Assembly (NCBI RefSeq): GCF_001667185.1 | Contig: NZ_LZIC01000131.1 | Coordinates: 28,608 to 92,607, forward strand | Length of the DNA stretch: 64,000 nucleotides | Origin: Mycobacterium sp. 852002-50816_SCH5313054-b | GTDB lineage: Bacteria > Actinomycetota > Actinomycetes > Mycobacteriales > Mycobacteriaceae | Direction of reading: 5' to 3' | Shown here: positions 51,657 through 60,139 of the stretch, in pieces | Numbering within the stretch: position 1 is the stretch's first letter | Layout: the number at the start of each line of letters is the position of its first letter | The notes under the pieces: model-generated | What the model was told of the DNA's origin: nothing | What the model saw: the letters and a program-made list of their open reading frames with translations, nothing else | The model's database searches: none | Position numbers and translations under genes: made by a program

Positions 51657-52857
51657 CGCAGGAGCCGGTGGCCACCTGTCGCGTGTCACCGATCTTGGAA
51701 AGCTGGGAGGCCACCTCGTCGGCCGTCAACACGAACCCCGTGTCGGGGTCGTCGACGGCCGCGCCGAACACTACGCCGAGCACGTGGCCGTTGAGGTCGA
51801 TCAACGGTCCACCCGAATTACCCTGTTCCACACTGGCTCTGATGGTGTAGACGTCGCGGGTGACCGGCGCCGGATCCCGATAGATGTCGGGGCCGCTGAG
51901 CCTGATGGCCTCTCGAATCCGGGCCGGGGTCGCGGTGAAGTTGCCGCCCCCCGGATAACCCAGCACCACAACGCTTTCCCCGCTCTTCGCCTCGCCCTGG
52001 GCGAAGGCCAGCGGCGGGGGCGGCAGGTTCGGGACGGCGAGGATCGCGATGTCGACCGACGGGTCATAGGACACCACGGTGGCGTCCAGGGGATTGCCGC
52101 TCGCGTAGATCTGGACGCTGTTGGACCCGGCCACCACGTGCGCGTTGGTCATCACCCGGTCGGGGGCTATCACGAATCCGCTGCCCTCCAACACTTTTTG
52201 GCAGCTCGGCGCCAGGCTGCGCACCTTGACGACGCTGGGCGCGGTGCTTGTCACCACCGGGTTGTTGGCCAGGGCGGGGTCCGGCGAGGCGACCGGAATC
52301 ACCGGGGTGCGGCTGAAGGGCTCGAGCACCGCGGGCAGCCCGGAGGTGTTCAGCAGCGCCGAGAGCCGCTTGGGCACCGTCTTCAGCCAGGGCGGGGCCA
52401 GCTCATTGACCTGGGCGAGCACCCGCGATCCCTTGACCGCGGAGGCCAGCTCGGGCTGGTCCTTGGACTGTGTCAGCGGCGTCGCCAACAGCCACGCCGC
52501 GGTCAGCACCACGATGAGCTGAACGCCCACCCCGATGACGGAGTCGACCAATCGTATTGTGCGGCTGCGGATTGCGCCCCGAACGGCACGGCCCAGCACC
52601 ACGCCGGCGACCTCGCCGACGACGACCAGTGCGAGGATCAAAAACAGCGCGGTGAAAAGTTTCGCGCGAGGCGCGGCGATGTGGCTGACGATGTGGGGGG
52701 CCAGCAGCACGCCGGCGATGGCACCCAGCAGCACGCCGACAAACGACAGCAGGGAGCCCAGCGCGCCCGAGCGCCAGCCCGAGATGGCCGCGATGAAGGC
52801 GACCGCCAGGACGGCGATGTCCAGCCACTGCGACGGGGTCATCGCGTTCATGTTCAT
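51649..52857 (-). CDS. marP: Acid-resistance periplasmic serine protease MarP
   Basis: 402 aa from ATG 52857; a start at 52842 (MTPSQWLDI) would give exactly the tuberculosis length. I prefer 52857 because it overlaps the nudix stop as ATGA and has GAGGGTGG upstream. Four N-terminal membrane helices (colicin V production-like, to about 160) carry a periplasmic chymotrypsin-like protease. Catalytic His in MTNAHVVAG, Asp in YDPSVDIAIL, Ser in VEQGNSGGPL; two Cys (SCQKVLEG and C-terminal SCVS) form the regulatory disulphide. Needed for acid survival in tuberculosis, where it activates the peptidoglycan hydrolase RipA. Confidence 0.95.
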   Translation of the reverse strand: MNMNAMTPSQWLDIAVLAVAFIAAISGWRSGALGSLLSFVGVLLGAIAGVLLAPHIVSHIAAPRAKLFTALFLILALVVVGEVAGVVLGRAVRGAIRSRTIRLVDSVIGVGVQLIVVLTAAWLLATPLTQSKDQPELASAVKGSRVLAQVNELAPPWLKTVPKRLSALLNTSGLPAVLEPFSRTPVIPVASPDPALANNPVVTSTAPSVVKVRSLAPSCQKVLEGSGFVIAPDRVMTNAHVVAGSNSVQIYASGNPLDATVVSYDPSVDIAILAVPNLPPPPLAFAQGEAKSGESVVVLGYPGGGNFTATPARIREAIRLSGPDIYRDPAPVTRDVYTIRASVEQGNSGGPLIDLNGHVLGVVFGAAVDDPDTGFVLTADEVASQLSKIGDTRQVATGSCVS

Positions 52858-53675
52858 CGGCGGGTGCCACCCTCGTCGCCGACCAGCACCATCGCCTCGT
52901 CCAACTCGCGGATGTCGGTGGTGTCCCAGGGTTGGGCCCACCCGGCGACGTCGAGCACCGCGGAGATCACCTGGCCCGTGAATCCCCAGACCAGCATCTG
53001 GTTCAACAGAAAAGCCGGCCCGGCCCAACGGCGGCCGAGGTTGCCGCGGTACACCATCAGCCGGTTCTCCGGATTGATGAAGGCGCGCACCGGAACTCGC
53101 GACACGATCGCCGTTTCGGTCTCGTCGACGACGGCCACCGGGCCGGGGTCCGGCGAATAGGCAAGCACCGGGACAACGTGGAACCGTGACGGCGCAATGA
53201 ACGTCCGCTCCATCGTGGCAAGTGGATGCAGCCGGCTGACGTCGATCCCGGTTTCCTCGTACGCCTCACGCAGGGCCGTGGCCACCGGACCGTCGTCGGC
53301 GGGATCGGACGCGCCGCCGGGAAAGGCCGCCTGGCCGGCGTGGTGGCGCAGCGTCGAGGCCCGCACGGTCAGCAACAGATCGGCATCGTCGGGGAGGCCG
53401 CCGCCGTCCGGGCCGGACTCCGGACCCGAGAACAACACCAGAACGGCGGCCTCACGGTCGGCGCCGAGTAACGATTCCATCGATGACGCGGCCTTGGCTG
53501 CGGTCACCATCGCCAGCACGCCGGCCGGCAGCCGATGCCGGTACGCCTCGGGGATCTGACCCACGTTGTCGACCAGCGGACGCAGCCAGGACGGTGACAC
53601 GTCGGGCCTGAGCGGAACCGGCGCCCGCCCGTGGGTTGGGTCCCCGTTAGGCGGGGGCGTACCCCCAGCGCTCAC
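52854..53675 (-). CDS. Nudix hydrolase, CoA pyrophosphatase-like (Rv3672c type)
   Basis: 273 aa from GTG 53675, which has GAGGGAGG with ideal spacing; the TTG at 53696 lacks this. The UPF0035 signature LLTVRASTLRHHAGQAAFPGG leads into the Nudix box GGASDPADD...ATALREAYEETGID, with Asp in place of the first Glu of GX5E. This subgroup hydrolyses CoA or acyl-CoA to phosphopantetheine and 3',5'-ADP. In an operon with nth, thioredoxin-like and marP genes; its stop overlaps marP. Confidence 0.9.
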   Translation of the reverse strand: MSAGGTPPPNGDPTHGRAPVPLRPDVSPSWLRPLVDNVGQIPEAYRHRLPAGVLAMVTAAKAASSMESLLGADREAAVLVLFSGPESGPDGGGLPDDADLLLTVRASTLRHHAGQAAFPGGASDPADDGPVATALREAYEETGIDVSRLHPLATMERTFIAPSRFHVVPVLAYSPDPGPVAVVDETETAIVSRVPVRAFINPENRLMVYRGNLGRRWAGPAFLLNQMLVWGFTGQVISAVLDVAGWAQPWDTTDIRELDEAMVLVGDEGGTRR

Positions 53676-53692
53676 CGGCACCTCCCTCGGCC

Positions 53693-54331
53693 TCAACCCG
53701 CATCGTTTCCGACGGCAGCCGCGATCTCGTCGGCATTGGCAAAAGGCCGCGGCAGCATTTTCGCAACGCTACCGTCCGGCCGGAGGACGACCGTCGCAGG
53801 CATCACATTTACCACACGCAGCGCAGCCGCGACCCGACGACGACCGTCCTGCAGGGTCGGGAGGCGAACACCCAACTCCGCCAACCGCAGTAATGCGGCC
53901 GTCTCGTTCTCGTCCTGGTGCACCGTCACGACCATCACGTCCGACCCGACCCGCCGTTGGTACTCGGCCATCGCGGGAAGTTCGGCGGCGCAGGGCCCGC
54001 ACCAATAGGCCCACAGATTGAGGACCACCCGGCGTCCTGCGAGCGCGCGGGCGACGTCGACGGCCGAGCCGTCGGCGGCACACTCCACCGTGATGCCGCG
54101 CAGCGCCTCAGGACCGGGGCCGGCCCCTGCGGCCGGACACGGCAGCAGGTTCGCGCGCTGCCGGGGACCCGCCAGCGTGGCCGGGTTGTCGGCGTCGCGG
54201 TGTTCCCGGGGGGCCGGCGTCTGAGTCGTCGCGGTCGGCGAAGAACTGTCGTGCAACTGGGCCACCAGGGCCACCACCAACGCCGCCACCACCGCCAGCA
54301 TCGCGATGGTCCAGCGGGTCGTCCGGGTCAA
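53693..54331 (-). CDS. Membrane-anchored thioredoxin-like protein (Rv3673c type)
   Basis: 212 aa from TTG 54331, with GGAG just upstream. One N-terminal helix (MLAVVAALVVALVAQL) then an extracytoplasmic TlpA/ResA-like domain with the redox motif WAYWCGPCAAELPAM near 115 and the cis-Pro in VVNVMPATVVLRPDG. Two further Cys (LLPCPAAG, TVECAADG) form the insertion seen in the family. Likely a periplasmic thiol oxidoreductase; in tuberculosis it has been linked to envelope redox. 17 bp after nth and 17 bp before the nudix gene. Confidence 0.9.
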   Translation of the reverse strand: MTRTTRWTIAMLAVVAALVVALVAQLHDSSSPTATTQTPAPREHRDADNPATLAGPRQRANLLPCPAAGAGPGPEALRGITVECAADGSAVDVARALAGRRVVLNLWAYWCGPCAAELPAMAEYQRRVGSDVMVVTVHQDENETAALLRLAELGVRLPTLQDGRRRVAAALRVVNVMPATVVLRPDGSVAKMLPRPFANADEIAAAVGNDAG

Positions 54332-54348
54332 GGTCTCCGGCCCCGGTA

Positions 54349-55158
54349 TTAGAGCCCCACCAGGGCCAGCAAGTGCTCGGTCTCCGGCCCCTGCACCAGG
54401 GGCGCGGCGAGCAGCGGTTCGGTCGGCCCGAGGCCGAACGACGGGCAATCCTTGGCAAGGATGCAGGCGCCGCATGCCGGTTTGCGGGCGTGGCACACCC
54501 GGCGGCCGTGGAAGATCACCCGGTGGCTCAACATGGTCCACTCGCGGCGTTCGATCAGTTCCCCGACCGCGTGCTCGATCTTCACCGGGTCCTTTTCCGC
54601 CGTCCAGCGCCACCTCTGCACCAGCCGCGAGAAATGGGTGTCGACGGTGATTCCCGGGATGCCGAAGGCGTTCCCGAGGATGACGTTGGCGGTTTTGCGC
54701 CCCACACCCGGCAGGGTGACCAGTTCGGCCATGGTCGACGGCACCTCGCCGTCGAACCGTTCGACCAGGGCCTGCCCGAGGCCGATGAGAGAGGCCGCCT
54801 TGTTGCGGAAGAAGCCGGTGGGACGGATGAGATTCTCGAGTTCGTCGCGGTCGGCCTTCGCATAGTCCAGCGCCGAGCGGTATCGCTTGAACAGCGCGGG
54901 CGTCGTCAGGTTGACCCGTTTGTCGGTGCTCTGCGCCGACAGGATGGTGGCCACCGTCAGCTCCAGGGGCGTCGTGAAATCCAGTTCGCAGTGCGCGTCG
55001 GGAAACGCTTGCGCCAGTGCGCGATTCATCCTCCGGGCCCGGCGCACCAGGCCAACCCGGCTCTCGGGGCTTTCCGGAGCCTTGCGCCGGCCGTTGGCGG
55101 CACCGTCTTGCGTGGCCGGCGTTGACTTCGAGCGCCCGGATGCCTTAGCCGCTGTCAC
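54349..55158 (-). CDS. nth: Endonuclease III (DNA glycosylase/AP lyase)
   Basis: 269 aa from GTG 55158. Removes oxidised pyrimidines and cuts the abasic site. The helix-hairpin-helix-GPD motif LPGVGRKTANVILG contains catalytic Lys; the catalytic Asp is in ITVDTHFSR. A C-terminal [4Fe-4S] cluster has C-x6-C-x2-C-x5-C (CHARKPACGACILAKDC). The first 35 residues are Ser/Lys-rich and dispensable-looking, so the true start could be later. First gene of the nth-Trx-nudix-marP operon, divergent from a small membrane gene. Confidence 0.95.
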   Translation of the reverse strand: MTAAKASGRSKSTPATQDGAANGRRKAPESPESRVGLVRRARRMNRALAQAFPDAHCELDFTTPLELTVATILSAQSTDKRVNLTTPALFKRYRSALDYAKADRDELENLIRPTGFFRNKAASLIGLGQALVERFDGEVPSTMAELVTLPGVGRKTANVILGNAFGIPGITVDTHFSRLVQRWRWTAEKDPVKIEHAVGELIERREWTMLSHRVIFHGRRVCHARKPACGACILAKDCPSFGLGPTEPLLAAPLVQGPETEHLLALVGL

Positions 55159-55202
55159 CTACGACAGAGTACTGATTTCGTGATCTGGCTGAGACCTAAG
55201 CC

Positions 55203-55586
55203 ATGTTTACTCTCCTTGTGTCATGGTTGCTGGTGGCGTGCGTTCCCGGGCTGCTAATGCTCGTGGCGCTCGGCCTCGGGCGGCTGGAATCCGACCTCGC
55301 CCACGACACCGTCACGACTCACGATGTCGACGAATTCCTCGACCATGCGGAGGCCGTCGATGTGCACACACTGGCCCGTGAGGGCATGCCGGAGGCGCTG
55401 GAGTACCTGCATCGGCGCCAGGCGCTGCGGCTGACCGAGGCGCCACCGCCCGGACCCCGCCACGCCGCGCCGGAGTTTGCCATCGCCTTCGGCACCCGCG
55501 ACGAGCCCGGACTGCCGACGCGAGTGGGAGCCCATTCGCATGTCAATCCGCAATTTAGGGGGGCTCGACACGTCAATCGTGTGTAG
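55203..55586 (+). CDS. Small membrane protein (Rv3675 type)
   Basis: 127 aa from ATG 55203. One N-terminal membrane helix (LLVSWLLVACVPGLLMLVALG) then an acidic/His-rich soluble part: HDTVTTHDVDEFLDHAEAVDVHTLAREGMPEALEYLHRR. The His/Asp richness could bind a metal but this is a guess. Lies just upstream of crp in all mycobacteria I recall. Function unknown. Confidence 0.82.
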   Translation: MFTLLVSWLLVACVPGLLMLVALGLGRLESDLAHDTVTTHDVDEFLDHAEAVDVHTLAREGMPEALEYLHRRQALRLTEAPPPGPRHAAPEFAIAFGTRDEPGLPTRVGAHSHVNPQFRGARHVNRV

Positions 55587-55595
55587 CGTGGCTCG

Positions 55596-55623
55596 TTGGA
55601 CACAATTCGCTTACCTCTAGACT
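55596..55623 (+). promoter_or_regulatory. Candidate crp promoter
   Basis: TTGGAC (55596-55601), 16-nt spacer, TAGACT (55618-55623). Predicted start near 55630, giving a leader of about 54 nt that ends in a GAAGAGG RBS. A TCACA half-site just after the -10 might be a Crp contact, but no full TGTGAnnnnnnTCACA is present. Confidence 0.5.
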
Positions 55624-55683
55624 TACGTCACACGAGCAGGGTCGGCCTGCCCGTACACATAATCGGAAAGCTGAAGAGGCAAC

Positions 55684-56358
55684 GTGGACGAGATCCTGGC
55701 AAGGGCAGGAATCTTCCAAGGGGTTGAGCCCGGCGCGGTCACCGCGCTGACCAAGCAATTGCAACCCGTCGACTTCCCGCGCGGGCACACGGTTTTCGCC
55801 GAAGGGGAGCCCGGGGATCGGCTGTACATCATCGTCTCGGGGAAGGTCAAAATCGGGCGGCGTTCGCCCGATGGCCGGGAAAATCTGCTGACCATCATGG
55901 GCCCGTCGGACATGTTCGGTGAATTGTCGATCTTTGACCCGGGCCCACGGACTTCCAGCGCCACCACGATCACCGAGGTGCGGGCGGTGTCGATGGACCG
56001 CGACGCGCTGCGGGCCTGGATCGCCGACCGGCCGGAGATCGCCGAACAGTTGCTGCGGGTGTTGGCCCGGCGGCTGCGGAGGACCAACAACAACCTGGCC
56101 GACCTGATCTTTACCGACGTGCCGGGCCGGGTCGCCAAGCAGCTGCTGCAGCTGGCCCAGCGCTTCGGCACCCAGGAGGGTGGCGCGATGCGGGTCACCC
56201 ACGACCTGACCCAAGAGGAGATCGCCCAACTGGTGGGCGCGTCCCGGGAGACGGTGAACAAGGCCCTGGCCGATTTCGCCCACCGAGGCTGGATCCGGCT
56301 GGAGGGCAAGAGCGTGCTGATTTCGGATTCCGAAAGGCTGGCCAGGCGCGCTCGCTAG
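55684..56358 (+). CDS. crp: cAMP receptor protein-type regulator
   Basis: 224 aa from GTG 55684. Residues 1-115: cyclic nucleotide-binding domain with the phosphate cassette FGELSIFDPGPRTSSATT. Residues 116-145: dimer helix (LLRVLARRLRRTNNNLADL). Residues 150-224: winged HTH with THDLTQEEIAQLVGASRETVNKAL as recognition region. Essentially identical to the tuberculosis regulator Rv3676, which controls rpfA, whiB1 and carbon metabolism. Senses cAMP made by cyclases such as the one at 24317. Confidence 0.97.
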   Translation: MDEILARAGIFQGVEPGAVTALTKQLQPVDFPRGHTVFAEGEPGDRLYIIVSGKVKIGRRSPDGRENLLTIMGPSDMFGELSIFDPGPRTSSATTITEVRAVSMDRDALRAWIADRPEIAEQLLRVLARRLRRTNNNLADLIFTDVPGRVAKQLLQLAQRFGTQEGGAMRVTHDLTQEEIAQLVGASRETVNKALADFAHRGWIRLEGKSVLISDSERLARRAR

Positions 56359-56376
56359 CCGGCTGCCGAGCAGACG

Positions 56377-57171
56377 CTACTCAGCCCGCAGGTAGGTCAG
56401 TTGCGCCTGAACCGACCACTCGGCCGCGTCCCATAGTTTCTCGTCGACGTCGACGTAGACGTGTTCGACGACCTGGCGGGTGGTCGCGTCCTCGCCGAGT
56501 TCCCGCAACGCCGCGCGCACCTGCTCCAGACGTTCGTGCCGGTGCGTCAGGTAACCGGCCGCGACGGCCTCCAGATTCGGCAAATCCGGCCCGTGCCCGG
56601 GCAATACCCTGCGCCGGCCCAGGCCACGTAGCCGCCGCAGCGATTCGAGGTAGTCGGCCAAGCTGCCGTCCTCCTTGTCGATGACGGTGGTGCCGCGGCC
56701 CAGCACGGTGTCCGCCGTGAGCACGGCGTCGTCGAGGACGAACGACAGTGAGTCGGCGGTATGGCCGGGCGTCGCCATCACCTTGATCTTCAGGCCCGCC
56801 GCATCGATCACTTCGCCATCGACGAGCTCGCCGCCGAGGCCGCGCAGAAACCCGCTGCCCGCCGACCGGACGGTCGCTCCGGTGCGTTCGACCAGCTTGT
56901 CGATGCCGTCGGTGTGGTCGCCGTGCCGATGACTGATCAGCACCAGGGAGATGCGGCCGGCGGCGGCGACCCGTTCGATGTGCTCGTCGTCCTCCGGGCC
57001 GGGATCCACCACAACCATCTCGTCGCTGCCCGCGCCGCGCAGCACCCAGGTGTTGGTGCCCTCCAGCGTCAGCAGGCCGGGGTTGTCGGCCAACAGGACC
57101 GAGACGGTGTCGGTGACCGCCCGCAACCTGCCGTACGCGGGATGGGTCAGCGGCTCGGCAACCTCGGTCAC
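56377..57171 (-). CDS. Metallo-beta-lactamase-fold hydrolase (Rv3677c type)
   Basis: 264 aa from GTG 57171, overlapping the RidA stop as GTGA. Zinc motif ISHRHGDHTDG (HxHxDH) near 80, further ligands in ATPGHTADS, AVLTADTVLG and LPGHGPDLPN. A C-terminal winged-helix-like segment (TTRQVVEHVYVDVDEKLWDAA) as in LACTB2/RNase-like members of the family. Substrate could be a thioester or RNA; not settled. Confidence 0.9.
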   Translation of the reverse strand: MTEVAEPLTHPAYGRLRAVTDTVSVLLADNPGLLTLEGTNTWVLRGAGSDEMVVVDPGPEDDEHIERVAAAGRISLVLISHRHGDHTDGIDKLVERTGATVRSAGSGFLRGLGGELVDGEVIDAAGLKIKVMATPGHTADSLSFVLDDAVLTADTVLGRGTTVIDKEDGSLADYLESLRRLRGLGRRRVLPGHGPDLPNLEAVAAGYLTHRHERLEQVRAALRELGEDATTRQVVEHVYVDVDEKLWDAAEWSVQAQLTYLRAE

Positions 57172-57632
57172 GGGCCCGCGCCGACCTCCACGATCAGCTC
57201 CACCTCGACCGGCGCGTCCAGCGGCAGCTCGGACACGCCGACCGCCGAACGCGCGTGCGCCGCTGCGTCACCGAATACCTCGGCGAGCAGCTCGGACGCG
57301 CCGTTGACGACGCCTGGCTGGCCGTTGAAACCCGGAGCCGAAGCGACGAACCCGACCACCTTGACCACCCGGGCGACGGCGTCGATGCCCACCAGCGAAT
57401 TCACCGCCGCGAGCGCGTTCAGGGCGCAGATCCGCGCCATCGCTTTGCCCTGTTCGGGGCTGACGTCGGCGCCGACCTTGCCGGTCCCCGCCAGCCGGCC
57501 GGACTCCATCGGCAGCTGACCCGAGGTGTAAACGAGGTTCCCGGTTCGTACCGCCGGTACGTAGGAGGCCAGCGGCGCAGCCACCTCCGGGAGCGCGACC
57601 CCGAGCTGCCCCAGCCGGGCGGAAGCAGTCAT
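57168..57632 (-). CDS. RidA-family protein (Rv3678c type)
   Basis: 154 aa from ATG 57632 (MTASARLGQLGVALPE). The YjgF/RidA trimeric fold: NLVYTSGQLPMESGRL, ICALNALAAVNSLVG, VVKVVGFVASAPGF and the closing VEVELIVEVGAG. RidA enzymes deaminate reactive enamine/imine intermediates; the catalytic Arg of canonical RidA (near residue 105) is not obvious, so this may be a divergent subgroup. Starts 2 bp after the DUF4177 gene. Confidence 0.9.
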   Translation of the reverse strand: MTASARLGQLGVALPEVAAPLASYVPAVRTGNLVYTSGQLPMESGRLAGTGKVGADVSPEQGKAMARICALNALAAVNSLVGIDAVARVVKVVGFVASAPGFNGQPGVVNGASELLAEVFGDAAAHARSAVGVSELPLDAPVEVELIVEVGAGP

Positions 57633-57634
57633 CT

Positions 57635-57796
57635 CTATTTGGGGCGCTTCAAATACGCGACATGCTGTTCGCCGGTGGGCCCGGGCAGTACGGACACCAG
57701 CTCCCAGCCGTCGGCCCCCCACTGGTCGAGGATCTGTTTGGTCGCGTGCGTGAGCAGCGGGACCGTGACGTATTCCCATGCGGTGGGTTGGCTCAT
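57635..57796 (-). CDS. DUF4177 microprotein (Rv3678A type)
   Basis: 53 aa from ATG 57796 to TAG at 57635. The protein begins MSQPTAWEYVTVPLL, contains ILDQWGADGWELVSVLPG and ends YLKRPK, the DUF4177 pattern (WEY...LN..G.eGWElv). It lies head-to-tail with RidA (2 bp gap) and divergent from the ATPase pair, and is conserved in tuberculosis. Soluble, function unknown. No gene prediction based on a 60-codon cutoff would find it. Confidence 0.9.
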   Translation of the reverse strand: MSQPTAWEYVTVPLLTHATKQILDQWGADGWELVSVLPGPTGEQHVAYLKRPK

Positions 57797-57870
57797 GACG
57801 CGAGCTTATCGGTCGGCGTTCTACGGCTCTGGCCTGCCCAAGCGCCGCGCGGCGGCCGGGCTAGCATGCG

Positions 57871-58896
57871 ATGGTGGCATCCACTCCTAGCGGCGGCAGT
57901 TCGGTCGGCTGGCCATCGCGCCTGTCGAAGGCCCGCCTGCATTTCGTGACCGGTAAGGGCGGGACGGGTAAGTCGACGGTAGCGGCCGCGCTGGCACTGA
58001 CGCTGGCGGCGGGCGGCCGCAAGGTCCTGCTCATCGAAGTCGAAGGCCGCCAGGGGATTGCGCAACTTTTCGACGTCCCGCCCCTGCCCTATCAGGAACT
58101 CAAGATCGCCACCGCCGAGCGGGGCGGCGAGGTCAACGCGCTGGCGATCGACATCGAGGCCGCGTTCCTGGAGTACCTGGACATGTTCTACAACCTCGGC
58201 ATCGCGGGCCGGGCGATGCGCCGCATCGGCGCCATCGAGTTCGCGACGACGATCGCGCCGGGCCTGCGCGACGTGCTGCTCACCGGCAAGATCAAGGAGT
58301 CGGTGGTGCGCCTCAACAAGGGGTCCAAGAACCCGGTCTACGACGCGGTGGTCGTCGACGCGCCGCCGACGGGCCGTATCGCCCGCTTCCTCGACGTCAC
58401 CAAGGCGGTGAAGGACCTGGCCAAGGGCGGCCCCGTCTTCTCGCAAGCCGAGGGGGTGGTGAAGCTGCTGCATTCCGACCAGACCGCTATCCATCTGGTC
58501 ACGCTGCTCGAAGCGCTGCCCGTGCAGGAAACGCTGGAAGCCATCGAGGAGCTTGCCGAGATGGAACTGCCGATCGGCAGCGTGATCGTGAACCGCAACA
58601 TCGCCTCCATCCTGGAGCCGCGCGACCTGGCCAAGGCCGCCGAGGGGGACGTGGACGCGGACTCGGTGCGGACCGGCCTGGGGATGGCCGGAATCAAGCT
58701 CAACGACGCCGACTTCGCCGGCCTGCTGACCGAGACCATCGAGCATGCGACCCGGATCACCGCACGCGCCGAGACCGCGCAGCAGCTCGACGCTTTGAAG
58801 GTGCCACGGCTGGAGCTGCCGGCGATCTCCGACGGCGTCGACCTCGGCAGCCTGTATGAGCTTTCCGAATCGCTTGCGCAGCAGGGTGTTCGATGA
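57871..58896 (+). CDS. Get3/ArsA-like anion-transporting ATPase, first of a pair (Rv3679 type)
   Basis: 341 aa from ATG 57871 (MVASTPSGGSS); the next codon, GTG 57874, sits exactly 6 nt after TAGCAT (57862-57867), so leaderless initiation there is equally likely. P-loop FVTGKGGTGKSTVAAALA near 28, switch I LLIEVEGRQGIAQ, switch II VVVDAPPTGRIARFL near 165. Soluble. The tuberculosis pair Rv3679-Rv3680 (called BagA/BagB in one study) affects redox and glycerol/NO tolerance. Overlaps the second ATPase gene by 4 bp (ATGA). Confidence 0.93.
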   Translation: MVASTPSGGSSVGWPSRLSKARLHFVTGKGGTGKSTVAAALALTLAAGGRKVLLIEVEGRQGIAQLFDVPPLPYQELKIATAERGGEVNALAIDIEAAFLEYLDMFYNLGIAGRAMRRIGAIEFATTIAPGLRDVLLTGKIKESVVRLNKGSKNPVYDAVVVDAPPTGRIARFLDVTKAVKDLAKGGPVFSQAEGVVKLLHSDQTAIHLVTLLEALPVQETLEAIEELAEMELPIGSVIVNRNIASILEPRDLAKAAEGDVDADSVRTGLGMAGIKLNDADFAGLLTETIEHATRITARAETAQQLDALKVPRLELPAISDGVDLGSLYELSESLAQQGVR

Positions 58897-60047
58897 GTAC
58901 CGCGCCGACAACCCTTGATATGGCGGCAATCCTGGCCGACAGAGCGAACCGGGTCGTCGTGTGCTGCGGCGCCGGCGGCGTCGGTAAGACCACCACCGCG
59001 GCGGCCATGGCGCTGCGGGCGGCCGAATATGGCCGCACCGTATGTGTTTTGACGATCGACCCGGCCAAGCGGCTGGCGCAAGCACTCGGAGTCAACGACC
59101 TCGGCAATACGCCTCAGCGGGTGCCGCTGGCGCCCGAGGTGCCCGGCGAACTGCACGCGATGATGCTCGACATGCGCCGCACGTTCGACGAAATGGTGGT
59201 CCAGTACTCCGGACCCGGTCGGGCACAAGCGATCCTGGACAACCAGTTCTATCAGACCGTCGCGACATCACTGGCCGGCACGCAAGAGTACATGGCGATG
59301 GAAAAGCTCGGCCAACTGCTGGGACAGGACCGCTGGGACCTGGTGGTGGTGGACACCCCCCCGTCGCGCAACGCGCTGGACTTCTTAGATGCGCCCCAAC
59401 GACTGGGCAGCTTCATGGATAGCCGACTGTGGCGGCTGCTGCTAGCCCCCGGTCGAGGGATCGGTCGATTGGTCACCGGCGCAATGGGTTTGGCGATGAA
59501 GGCGCTGTCGACAGTGCTCGGCTCGCAGATGCTCGGCGACGCGGCTGCGTTCGTGCAGTCGCTGGACGCCACCTTCGGCGGCTTCCGCGAGAAGGCCGAC
59601 CGCACTTACGCGCTACTGAAAAGGCGCGGCACTCAGTTTGTGGTGGTGTCGGCCGCCGAGCCGGACGCGCTGCGCGAGGCGGCCTTCTTCGTCGACCGAC
59701 TGTCGCAGGAAGCCATGCCGCTCGCCGGGCTGGTCTTGAACCGCACCCATCCGACACTGTGTTCCCTACCGGTCGAACGGGCGATCGACGGAAGCGAGAC
59801 GTTGGACGCCTCGGATTCCGAGGCGGCCGCGCTGGCCGCCGCGGTGCTGAGGATTCACGCCGACCGCGCGCAGACCGCGAAACGGGAGGTCAGGCTGCTC
59901 TCGCGGTTCACCGGAGCCCACCCGCACGTGCCGGTCGTCGGGGTTCCGTCGCTGCCGTTCGACGTTTCTGATCTGGAGGCGCTGCGTGCGCTCGCCGATC
60001 AGATCACCGCCCTCGGTGACGATGCGGCCCGCGCGGCGGGGCGCTGA
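58893..60047 (+). CDS. Get3/ArsA-like anion-transporting ATPase, second of a pair (Rv3680 type)
   Basis: 384 aa. Walker A VCCGAGGVGKTTTAAAMALR near 30, LTIDPAKRLAQALG switch I, VVVDTPPSRNALDFLD switch II near 155, and a C-terminal Ala-rich helical part. The two ATPases are paralogous and likely act as a heterodimer, analogous to the two halves of ArsA. Translational coupling supports a 1:1 ratio. Followed by a large hairpin and an unusual repeat array. Confidence 0.93.
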   Translation: MSTAPTTLDMAAILADRANRVVVCCGAGGVGKTTTAAAMALRAAEYGRTVCVLTIDPAKRLAQALGVNDLGNTPQRVPLAPEVPGELHAMMLDMRRTFDEMVVQYSGPGRAQAILDNQFYQTVATSLAGTQEYMAMEKLGQLLGQDRWDLVVVDTPPSRNALDFLDAPQRLGSFMDSRLWRLLLAPGRGIGRLVTGAMGLAMKALSTVLGSQMLGDAAAFVQSLDATFGGFREKADRTYALLKRRGTQFVVVSAAEPDALREAAFFVDRLSQEAMPLAGLVLNRTHPTLCSLPVERAIDGSETLDASDSEAAALAAAVLRIHADRAQTAKREVRLLSRFTGAHPHVPVVGVPSLPFDVSDLEALRALADQITALGDDAARAAGR

Positions 60048-60058
60048 TCCTCTTGCTG

Positions 60059-60115
60059 CCGAGCGTGAAATCACGATAAATCGCGCCGAAAATGCGTCGC
60101 GCACTTCACGCTTGG
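60059..60115. terminator. Long palindrome after the ATPase pair
   Basis: CCGAGCGTGAA (60059-60069) pairs with TTCACGCTTGG (60105-60115): 11 bp with one G-T wobble and a 35-nt loop, 12 nt after the stop. Palindromes of this GAGCGTGAA...TTCACGCTC type are, as I recall, widespread between mycobacterial genes and may act as terminators or REP-like elements. Confidence 0.45.
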
Positions 60116-60139
60116 CAATTGTCGGTGACGGCCCGATCC

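Noticed and set aside
55587..55683. Crp autoregulatory site upstream of crp
   Set aside because: Only a TCACA half-site is visible; the full TGTGA-N6-TCACA consensus is absent.
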